Shown: one piece after another, positions 25,932-32,963 of the stretch
Layout of the letters: each line of letters begins with the position of its first letter
Position numbering within the stretch: the stretch's first letter is position 1
Assembly (NCBI RefSeq): GCF_036013935.1
Contig: NZ_CP107902.1
Location: forward strand, 9,581,001 to 9,645,000
Source: Streptomyces sp. NBC_00461
GTDB lineage: Bacteria; Actinomycetota; Actinomycetes; Streptomycetales; Streptomycetaceae
Reading direction: 5' to 3'
DNA: 64,000 bases
Program-made: the position numbers and the translations under genes
Notes under the pieces: generated by a model
What the model saw: only the letters and a program-made list of their open reading frames with translations
Database searches by the model: none
What the model was told of the DNA's origin: nothing

Positions 25932-26780
25932 TCAGCCGCGCTCGGCCGCCTCGACGATGTTGGTCAGCAGCATGGCCCGGGTCATCGGCCCCACTCCGCC
26001 GACCGGCGGCGCGAAGGAGCCGGCGACCTGGTCGACGTCCGGGTGGACGTCTCCGAGGATGCCCTCGACGGTCCGGGTGATGCCCACGGACAGGACGGTG
26101 GCGCCCGGCTTGATCCAGTCGGGCTTGACCAGATGGGCCACGCCGGCCGCGGCCACGACCACGTCGGCGACGCGGGTGTGGGCAGCGATGTCCTGGGTGG
26201 CCTCGTGGCAGAGGGTCACCGTGGCGTGCTCGGTGCTGCGGGTCAGCATCAGGCCGAGCGGGCGGCCCACGGTGAGCCCGCAGCCGATGACACAGAACTG
26301 CTGTCCGGTGATGGGCACGTGGTTGCGCCGCAGCAGGTCGATGATGCCGCGTGGGGTGCAGGGCAGTGGCCCCGGCATGCCCAGCACGAGTCGGCCCAGG
26401 TTGGCGGGGTGGAGCCCGTCGGCGTCCTTGGCCGGGTCGATGAGCTCCAGCACGGCGTGGGTGTCGATGTGGGCCGGCAGTGGCAGCTGGACGATGAAAC
26501 CGGTGCAGGCCTGGTCGGCGTTGAGCCTGAGCACGGCGGCCTCGACATCGGCCTGAGTCGCCGTGGCGGGCAGCTCCACCCGGAGCGATGCGATGCCGAC
26601 CTGGGCGCAGTCGCGGTGCTTGCCACCGACGTAGGAGTGGCTGGCGGGGTCGTCGCCGACCAGGATGGTGCCAAGGCCAGGAGTGATGCCCCGGCTCTTC
26701 AGCATCGCCACCCGTTCGGCGAGTTCACGTTTGGTGTCGGCTGCCGCGGCCTTCCCGTCGAGCAGCGTTGCGGTGGTCAT
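25932..26780 (-). CDS. folD: Methylenetetrahydrofolate dehydrogenase/cyclohydrolase
   Basis: A bifunctional C1-folate enzyme of 282 residues, the normal FolD length. It shows the substrate-binding Lys region [15 protein letters not shown], the signature [20 protein letters not shown] with [11 protein letters not shown], the [11 protein letters not shown] motif and the NADP motif [14 protein letters not shown]. It converts 5,10-methylene-THF to 10-formyl-THF. It is the third gene of the GcvT-PurU-FolD operon. A housekeeping folD is expected elsewhere, so this copy is probably dedicated to the island's C1 flux. Confidence 0.93.
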   Translation of the reverse strand: MTTATLLDGKAAAADTKRELAERVAMLKSRGITPGLGTILVGDDPASHSYVGGKHRDCAQVGIASLRVELPATATQADVEAAVLRLNADQACTGFIVQLPLPAHIDTHAVLELIDPAKDADGLHPANLGRLVLGMPGPLPCTPRGIIDLLRRNHVPITGQQFCVIGCGLTVGRPLGLMLTRSTEHATVTLCHEATQDIAAHTRVADVVVAAAGVAHLVKPDWIKPGATVLSVGITRTVEGILGDVHPDVDQVAGSFAPPVGGVGPMTRAMLLTNIVEAAERG

Positions 26781-26803
26781 GTCGTACGAGCCTCTCGGTG
26801 CTG

Positions 26804-27649
26804 TCAGGAGAAGACGACGGTGCGGGAGCCGGTGAGGACGACGCGGTCCTCCGCGTGCAGCCGGACCGCCCGGGCCAGCACTATTCGCTCGACGTCCCGG
26901 CCGATCGCGACGAGTTCGGGCGCGGAGTGACGGTGTCCGACGCGGACGACGTCCTGCTCGATGATCGGGCCCTCGTCCAGGTCGGCGGTGACGAAGTGGG
27001 CGGTGGCGCCGATGAGTTTGACGCCCCGGTCGTGGGCCTGGTGGTAGGGCTTCGCGCCCTTGAAGCCCGGCAGGAAGGAGTGGTGGATGTTGATGACTCT
27101 CCCGGACAGCCTGCGGCACAGGTCGTCGGAGAGGACCTGCATGTAGCGGGCGAGCACCACGAAGTCCACCTGGTGCTCGGCCACCAGCCGCAGCAGCTCC
27201 TCCTCCGCCTCCGGCTTGGTGTCGCGGGTGACGGGGAGGTGGACGAAGGGGATGCCGTACCGCTTCGCGACGGGCTCCAGGTCGGGGTGGTTGGAGACGA
27301 TCAACGGGATGTCGACCGGCAGTTCGCCCAGGTCCCAGCGGTAGAGCAGGTCGACCAGGCAGTGGTCGAACTTCGACACCATCAGCAGTACCCGGCGGCG
27401 CTGTTCCTCGGGCCGGATCGTCAGGACCGGGTCGAAGCGGGCCAGCCGCAGCGTGAGTTCGTCCCGCAGTTTCCCGGTGTCGGCCGCGGGTGTCTCCAGG
27501 CTCACGCGAATGGTGAAGACGCCGGTGTCGGGATCGGAGAACTGAGCGCTCTCCAGGATGTTTCCCTCGGCCTGGGCGACGCCCGCGGCGAGTGCGTGAA
27601 CGATGCCCGGCTGGTCGGGGCAGCGGAGGGTGAGAATGTAGCGTTGCAC
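26804..27649 (-). CDS. purU: Formyltetrahydrofolate deformylase
   Basis: A 281-residue PurU with an N-terminal ACT domain ([20 protein letters not shown]) and a formyltransferase-fold hydrolase domain. The active site is [20 protein letters not shown], with [18 protein letters not shown] carrying the catalytic Asp. It hydrolyses 10-formyl-THF to formate and THF, which recycles folate when C1 units are in excess. GTG 27649 has GGAGA before it. The neighbours folD and the GcvT-like gene supply the substrate; the molybdoenzyme at 18217 may oxidise the formate. Confidence 0.93.
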   Translation of the reverse strand: MQRYILTLRCPDQPGIVHALAAGVAQAEGNILESAQFSDPDTGVFTIRVSLETPAADTGKLRDELTLRLARFDPVLTIRPEEQRRRVLLMVSKFDHCLVDLLYRWDLGELPVDIPLIVSNHPDLEPVAKRYGIPFVHLPVTRDTKPEAEEELLRLVAEHQVDFVVLARYMQVLSDDLCRRLSGRVINIHHSFLPGFKGAKPYHQAHDRGVKLIGATAHFVTADLDEGPIIEQDVVRVGHRHSAPELVAIGRDVERIVLARAVRLHAEDRVVLTGSRTVVFS

Positions 27650-27667
27650 GTCAGGATCTCCGTCGGG

Positions 27668-28789
27668 TCAGGCCCGCACACGGGCGCGCTCGGGGTCGTA
27701 CACGGGTGTGGGCCGGACCGTTGCGTCGGCCTTGGAGCCGTCGGCGGCGACGGCGGTCAGCGCGGTGCCGGACTTCACGGCGTCGCGGTGCACCCGGGCC
27801 AGGCCGAGGGTGGCGCCGTCGAGGACGGGGGAGGGCAGCGCCATCGTCACGTAGCCGATGTCCCGGCCGTCCAGCTCCAGCCGGGCGCCCTCGGCGGCCT
27901 CCGGCGCGGCGTCGACGACGACGCTGACGACGCGGCCGGTGACGCTGTCCTTCTTGGCCAGCAGCGCGTCCCGGCCCTGGAAGGGTCCCTTGTCGAAGTC
28001 GAGCGCCCAGCCCATCCGGCACTCGAACGGGGTGACCGTGTGGTCGTACTCCAGCTCCCCCATGATCATCCCGGCCTCGGTGCGGCAGGTCAGCAGGGCG
28101 ATGGCGCCGAAGGCCTTGATCCCCAGGTCCGCTCCGGCCTCGAAGACCGCGTCCCACAGCTCCAGCGCGCGATCCCGCGGGACCTGGATCTCGTAGCCGA
28201 GTTCGGCGGTGAACCCGAGCCGGCTGACCTGTGCGGAAATGCCTGCGATGAGGGCGTCGCGCAGGAAGGTGTAGTAGGGGAACGCGGCGTTGGACACATC
28301 CACGTGGGTGAGGCGTTGCAGGACGTTGCGGCTGCGCGGGCCCTGCAGGGTGAGGACGGCGGACTCGTCGCGGCGCTCGGTGACGGTGGTTCCGGCCGGG
28401 GCGTGGGCGGTCAGCGACTGCTGGGTGGCCGGGTTTCCGCCGGTGACGACGACGTGGTCGGGCGCGAGGACGGCCACGGTCACGTCGTCCAGCATCATCC
28501 CATCGGCATCCGCCACGACCCCGTAGGCGATGCGTCCGGCGCCCAGTTCTTTGACGCTGCGCGAGAAGACGGCGTCGACCGTGGCGACCGCATCCTCACC
28601 CTCGACGTGCCACTTGTAGAGCATCGAGTACTCGGAGGCCCCGACAGCGGTGCGGATGGCCTCGTACTCCTCGGCCGGATCACCGATGGCCAGCGGTACG
28701 GCGTTGCCATAGACGTCGATCCACTCCTCGACGTGGTCCGCGTAGCGGGGAGCGAACGGGGTGGTGCTCAGTCCTTCGGGGATGGCCAT
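27668..28789 (-). CDS. GcvT-family folate-dependent demethylase/aminomethyltransferase
   Basis: A 373-residue GcvT-fold protein. ATG 28789 (MAIPEGLSTT) has GGAG at good spacing; an upstream in-frame ATG lies within the operator. It shows ELGAGRIAYGVVADADGMML, LTLQGPRSRNVLQRLT, FTAELGYEIQVP and the C-terminal barrel (YVTMALPSPVLDGATLGLAR). Relatives include glycine-cleavage T-protein, DMSP demethylase and the O-demethylases LigM/DesA. No P- or H-protein gene is present, so glycine cleavage is unlikely. Transfer of a methyl or methylene group from the island's substrate to THF is the likely role. Confidence 0.82.
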   Translation of the reverse strand: MAIPEGLSTTPFAPRYADHVEEWIDVYGNAVPLAIGDPAEEYEAIRTAVGASEYSMLYKWHVEGEDAVATVDAVFSRSVKELGAGRIAYGVVADADGMMLDDVTVAVLAPDHVVVTGGNPATQQSLTAHAPAGTTVTERRDESAVLTLQGPRSRNVLQRLTHVDVSNAAFPYYTFLRDALIAGISAQVSRLGFTAELGYEIQVPRDRALELWDAVFEAGADLGIKAFGAIALLTCRTEAGMIMGELEYDHTVTPFECRMGWALDFDKGPFQGRDALLAKKDSVTGRVVSVVVDAAPEAAEGARLELDGRDIGYVTMALPSPVLDGATLGLARVHRDAVKSGTALTAVAADGSKADATVRPTPVYDPERARVRA

Positions 28790-28827
28790 GGGAACTCCAG
28801 TGGAGAGGGGAGACGTGCGCTGCAGCG

Positions 28828-28856
28828 AGAATCTATCCATCTGGATAACTTGTCAA
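28828..28856 (-). promoter_or_regulatory. Promoter of the GcvT-PurU-FolD operon
   Basis: On the minus strand TTGACA (28851-28856) is followed by a 17-base spacer and GATTCT (28828-28833). The spacer is filled by a TetR operator, just as at 16648-16676. Confidence 0.65.
28833..28848 (-). promoter_or_regulatory. TetR operator TTATCCAGATGGATAG (site 3)
   Basis: Third copy of the TATCC-N4-GGATA palindrome, between the GcvT-like gene and TetR 2. A further half-site GGATAG lies at 28859-28864. Confidence 0.72.
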
Positions 28857-28907
28857 TAGGATAGATTGACCTTCGGGGAACGGTCAGACAGGGGGACGGG
28901 AGGGCGA

Positions 28908-29591
28908 GTGACTGCCGAGGCAGAAACAGACGGAGAAATCGGCCAGGAGGCCCGGCCCGGTTACGGCGAAGGGCGGGGAGCCCTCCTGGAAGCGGCGGTC
29001 AGGGTGGTGGCCCGTGGCGGCCTGCGGAAACTGACCTACCGTGCCGTCGCAGCCGAGGCCGGTGTCACGCACGGACTGGTCGCCCACCACTTCGGCTCGC
29101 GCGACACGCTGCTCGAAGAGGCGCTGCGGTGGTGCGTCACCCGCAGTATCGAGACGTCCTCGCTGGTGCCCGCCAGCGGAAGGCTGGAGGACTTCGCCGC
29201 CACCCTGGCCGACTTCATCGCGGCCGACCCCGACCTCCAGGCCTTCCAGTTCGAGCTCAAGCTCGAAGCCAGTCGGCGGCCGGAGCTGCGCCACCACGTC
29301 GACCTGCTCTACGACGCCTACCGCGATGCCGTCCGCGAGGCACTGGCCTGCTTCGACGTGCCGCGGGAGATGACGGAGATCGTCTTCGCGGCCCTGGACG
29401 GCCTGGTCTTCCACCAGGTCACGTCCGGTGCACCGAACCGCACCGAGGAGGGTGTCGACGCCTTGCGCCGGCTCCTCGCGGCCCATCGCGCGCAGGCGTC
29501 ACCAAGGAGGGTCGGCGGTACATTGAATGAGCCGAAGCTCTCCTGCACCCACTTCAGGAGCGGCGATGACGAGCATTTTCCAAGGGCGTGA
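28908..29591 (+). CDS. TetR-family regulator 2 of the island
   Basis: A TetR protein of about 227 residues; GTG 28908 follows GGGAGG. The helix-turn-helix (VVARGGLRKLTYRAVAAEAG, VTHGLVAHHFGSRDTLLEEA) is nearly identical to that of the regulator at 15931. It is divergent from the GcvT operon, with a matching operator between them, so autoregulation and control of the folate genes are likely. The last 23 residues or so have no counterpart in TetR 1. Its end overlaps the start of the phosphatase gene by 26 bases. Confidence 0.88.
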   Translation: MTAEAETDGEIGQEARPGYGEGRGALLEAAVRVVARGGLRKLTYRAVAAEAGVTHGLVAHHFGSRDTLLEEALRWCVTRSIETSSLVPASGRLEDFAATLADFIAADPDLQAFQFELKLEASRRPELRHHVDLLYDAYRDAVREALACFDVPREMTEIVFAALDGLVFHQVTSGAPNRTEEGVDALRRLLAAHRAQASPRRVGGTLNEPKLSCTHFRSGDDEHFPRA

Positions 29592-31983
29592 CCAGCCGGT
29601 CCGGCCGCCCGGCAGGTCTTCCTCGGCCATACCGACGCCCGTCGGCGCGACGGCGGTGCTGGACCAGCGCCTGCGGTTCACCGGGTGGAGCCGGGAAGCC
29701 GAGGAACTGTTCGGTCTGGAGTCCGAAGAAGTCCTCGGCCGGCCCGCCGACGCCGTCCTGGCCGATACCGAGACGGGTGCCGGCGTCTCAGCCGCTGGTG
29801 GCGGTGGTGCGGCATGGTCGCTCGGCCCCCGGCCGGTCCGCCGTGGTGACGGCCGCCCGGTATCCGTGTCCTTGTCTCTCACCCCGCTCGCCCTGGGGGC
29901 GGGCGCGACCGGGTGGCTGCTGACGGCCATGGACGCCGAACTGGCGCATCGGGAGGCCATCGGCCGGGCCATGCTTGACGGACTCGACCGGGAAGCGCCC
30001 GTCCAGTTGGTGGTCTACGACACGGACGCCCGGGTGCGCTGGATCAACGCCGCGATCGAAAAACAGTTCGGAATCCCGCTGGAGGATGCTGCCGACAGGT
30101 TCGTGAAGGACATCCTGCCGCAGGGCGAGGTGCTGGGGGAGACCGACGGGACAGCCACGAGCGTCGAAGAGATCGTCCAGCGCGTGGCCCGCACCGGCGC
30201 ACCCGTGATCGACGTCCGTTACCGCAGCTCCACATACCTCGACCCCCATCACGAACGCGTCTGGTCGTGTTCCTACTTCCGGCTTCAGGACGAGCACGGC
30301 CGACCGATCGGAGTCTGTGAGGCAGCCCTCGATATCACCGACCGCTATGTGGCGCGCCGGCGTCTCGCACTGCTCAGCCGAGCCAGCGGCAGTATCGGAA
30401 GGACCCTGGACATCCGGCGCACGGCCCAAGACCTGGCGGAACTCGTGGTCCCCGAGTTCGCCGACGCCGTCACCGTGGACATCGTCGAAGCCGTCTTGGG
30501 CGGGCAGGAACCACAACACTTCGGCACCCGCCCCACCCTGTGCCGGGTGGCTCACCGCACCGATCACGCCGCGGCCAAGGACACTGCGTACGACGCACTG
30601 GACGCCGTCCGCCTGCGGTGCCTGGCCGAGAACGCGCCGGCCACCGACGCGGCCACCCACGCGCTCGCCCTTCCCCTCAAAGCCCGTGGCGCCACCCTGG
30701 GCGTCGTGGCCTTCGCACGCTCCCGACACGCCGACCCCTTCGAGCACGAGGAGATCCAGCTCGCCGAAGAGCTCGTCTCCCGCACCGCGGTCTGCCTGGA
30801 CAACGCCCGCCGCTACACCCGAGAACACGCGACCGCGCTCACCCTCCAGCGTGATCTACTCCCCCGCACCCTGCCCCAGCAGCCGGGCGTGGAGGTCGCT
30901 CACCGCTATCTGCCCGCGGCCGGGCCCGCCGGCGTCGGAGGGGACTGGTACGACGTCATACCCCTGTCCGGGGCACGCGTCGGGCTGGTAGTGGGGGACG
31001 TCGCCGGACACGGCACGGGCGCGGCCGCCACCATGGGCCGGGTGCGCACCACCGTCGCGGCGCTTGCGGCGCTCGACCTCGCGCCGGACGAACTGCTCGC
31101 CCGCCTCGACGACCTCGTGGCGCGGACCGGCGCCCCTGCCGGGCCCGCCGACGCCGAGGACCAGGCGCTGGGCGTCACCTGCCTGTACGCGATCTATGAT
31201 CCGGTCTCCCGGCACTGCGTCATGGCCCGGGCGGGCCACCTGCCGCCCGTGCTCGTCACCCCCGACGGACACGCCGAGCTCGTGGACCTTCCCGCCGGAC
31301 CGCCCCTCGGCCTGGGCGGCCTGCCCTTCGAATGCGCCGACATCGAACTGCCGGAAGGCGCCACGCTCGCCCTCTACACCGACGGACTCGTCGAAAACCG
31401 TCACACGGACATCGACGCCGGAGTCAGCTCTCTCTGCACCGCACTCGCCGGACCCGCGGACGGCCAACTGGACAAGACATGCGACAAGGTCATCACCACA
31501 CTCCTGCCCCAGCCCCCCGAGGACGACGCCGCACTGCTGCTGCTCCGCGTCCACGCCCTGGCCGACAGTCTGGTGGCGACGTGGGATGTGGCCTCCGACC
31601 CAGGAGAAGTCGCACGAGCGCGGTCGCTGGCCTGCAACCAGCTGGCCGGGTGGGGAGTCGACGAAGCCGCATCGTTCGTCGTCGAGCTCGTCGTCAGCGA
31701 GCTGGTCACCAACGCCATCCGCTACGGCGGCGCTCCGGTGTGTCTCCGGCTCATTCGGGAACGTGGCCTCATCGTCGAGGTCTCCGACGGCGGCCACACC
31801 TCGCCCCACCTGCGGCGGGCCGCGATGGAGGACGAGGGCGGCCGAGGACTGTTCCTGGTCGCGCAACTCACGCAGCGGTGGGGAACCCGGTACACGCCAA
31901 CGGGCAAGATCATCTGGACTGAGGTGTCGCTGGCGCCGCCCCGGCTGCCTGGTGCCTTCGCAGACGAGCAATTGGAGCTGTAG
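29566..31983 (+). CDS. PAS/PAS/GAF/SpoIIE phosphatase with C-terminal ATPase domain, complete
   Basis: An 805-residue signalling phosphatase; ATG 29566 has AGGAG. Domains: PAS-1 (TAVLDQRLRFTGWSREAEEL), PAS-2 (QLVVYDTDARVRWINAAIEK to DITDRYV), GAF (TLDIRRTAQDLAELVVPEF to TAVCLDNARRYT), PP2C (GGDWYDV, VGDVAGHGTGAAATMG, YTDGLVENR, DDAALLLL) and GHKL ATPase (ELVTNAIRYGG, EVSDGGHTS, DEGGRGLFLV). It is the intact paralog of the truncated gene at 2754-4898 and shows what that gene lost. Its overlap with the TetR 2 gene suggests co-expression. It probably links a ligand or redox signal to a sigma factor pathway; the partner is not encoded here. Confidence 0.9.
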   Translation: MTSIFQGRDQPVRPPGRSSSAIPTPVGATAVLDQRLRFTGWSREAEELFGLESEEVLGRPADAVLADTETGAGVSAAGGGGAAWSLGPRPVRRGDGRPVSVSLSLTPLALGAGATGWLLTAMDAELAHREAIGRAMLDGLDREAPVQLVVYDTDARVRWINAAIEKQFGIPLEDAADRFVKDILPQGEVLGETDGTATSVEEIVQRVARTGAPVIDVRYRSSTYLDPHHERVWSCSYFRLQDEHGRPIGVCEAALDITDRYVARRRLALLSRASGSIGRTLDIRRTAQDLAELVVPEFADAVTVDIVEAVLGGQEPQHFGTRPTLCRVAHRTDHAAAKDTAYDALDAVRLRCLAENAPATDAATHALALPLKARGATLGVVAFARSRHADPFEHEEIQLAEELVSRTAVCLDNARRYTREHATALTLQRDLLPRTLPQQPGVEVAHRYLPAAGPAGVGGDWYDVIPLSGARVGLVVGDVAGHGTGAAATMGRVRTTVAALAALDLAPDELLARLDDLVARTGAPAGPADAEDQALGVTCLYAIYDPVSRHCVMARAGHLPPVLVTPDGHAELVDLPAGPPLGLGGLPFECADIELPEGATLALYTDGLVENRHTDIDAGVSSLCTALAGPADGQLDKTCDKVITTLLPQPPEDDAALLLLRVHALADSLVATWDVASDPGEVARARSLACNQLAGWGVDEAASFVVELVVSELVTNAIRYGGAPVCLRLIRERGLIVEVSDGGHTSPHLRRAAMEDEGGRGLFLVAQLTQRWGTRYTPTGKIIWTEVSLAPPRLPGAFADEQLEL

Positions 31984-32017
31984 CGATCCGGGCTCACTCG
32001 TCCGGGACTGTCGCGGC

Positions 32018-32587
32018 TCAGGCCTTACGGCGGCCGCTGCGGCGTGGCGCGGGGGCGGCACCGCCCAACAGATCCTGACGGCGCTTCTCGCCGTTCTCCT
32101 CCACCTGCAGCACCACCCGGCGCAGTCCGTCGGCGACGGTCTGGCAGTCCGCGTCGCTGAGCCGCCCGGTGACGAAGGATTCCTCCTCGTTGAACGCCGG
32201 AAAGAGGCGCTGCATCAACTCCTGCCCTTCGTCGGTCAGGCTCAGGAGCACCAGCCTCCCGTCGGTGGGATGGTCTGCCCGCTGCACAAGCCCTCGTCTT
32301 TCCAACGTCCGGGCAACCCCCGTGAGCGTGCCCTTGGAAATCCCGGCTTCTTCGGCCACGTGCCGCGTCTCCGGCTCGCCCCAGATCCAGATGACCCAGA
32401 GCACCACGAAGGCGGTCCAGGTCAGGTCGACTCCGCGTAGCACGGAGTTCTCCAGGTGCTGCCGCACCGCCGAGGCGGCGCGATAGATGTTGGCGACAAC
32501 TGCCATCTGGTCATGCCGGACGGGGATACCGCCGAGCCTGGCCGCTGCCAGTTTCTCGGCTTCGGCGATGGATCGATGGCCGGGCAT
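32018..32587 (-). CDS. MarR-family regulator, proposed controller of the island
   Basis: A 189-residue winged-helix regulator. ATG 32587 has AAGGAG nine bases upstream and is chosen over ATG 32620. The wing region reads THVAEEAGISKGTLTGVART-like (ETRHVAEEAGISKGTLTGVA) near residue 85, followed by RRGLVQRADHPTDGRLVLLS, the conserved D.R wing. MarR proteins of this type respond to aromatic acids or CoA esters and repress catabolic operons. The region upstream holds a weaker version of the motif found at the ligase/ferredoxin, permease and PuuC promoters. That link is inferred from sequence similarity. Confidence 0.9.
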   Translation of the reverse strand: MPGHRSIAEAEKLAAARLGGIPVRHDQMAVVANIYRAASAVRQHLENSVLRGVDLTWTAFVVLWVIWIWGEPETRHVAEEAGISKGTLTGVARTLERRGLVQRADHPTDGRLVLLSLTDEGQELMQRLFPAFNEEESFVTGRLSDADCQTVADGLRRVVLQVEENGEKRRQDLLGGAAPAPRRSGRRKA

Positions 32588-32632
32588 GAGCACGCTCCTT
32601 CGGGCCGCCTGAGAAGCCATGAGACATTAGAA

Positions 32633-32650
32633 TTGTTCGGACCCAAATTA
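32633..32650 (+). promoter_or_regulatory. Operator-like site, TTGTTCGGACCCAAATTA (proposed MarR site 5)
   Basis: It lies 46 bases upstream of the MarR start. It keeps TTGTT at one end and CCAAAT at the other, with a diverged centre. A self-regulatory site is the usual arrangement for MarR genes. Confidence 0.5.
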
Positions 32651-32963
32651 TACGGTGCCTCGTTGTCCTCGACCTCATGAGGGTCAACCCCTCCGGGCTC
32701 GGGGCGCTGCATGCTCGCACCCCACGCAGACAGCTTCCTCTGGCCTCGGACCTACTGCGGACCTACCGAAACCTGGCCCATCCCCTTGCCGAGAAGCGAG
32801 TCAAACACAGTGCGGACTTCGGTACCGCCGACCTTTGTTGGACTACCGTCAACGCTGTCCTCAACGATCTGGCGGCGAGCAGCCTAGAAGACCGGGAGGC
32901 GATCTTGCTGGGCTTTCTTGGCACCGCTCCCGAGGGCGCGTCCGGCGCGGCCGGTCGGGGGCT
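32651..32963. other. Non-coding stretch between MarR gene and integrase
   Basis: No gene is supported. One plus-strand frame begins at 32677 but lacks a ribosome binding site and runs into the 3' end of the integrase gene. The region probably contains the MarR promoter and the end of the integrase transcript. Confidence 0.5.
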
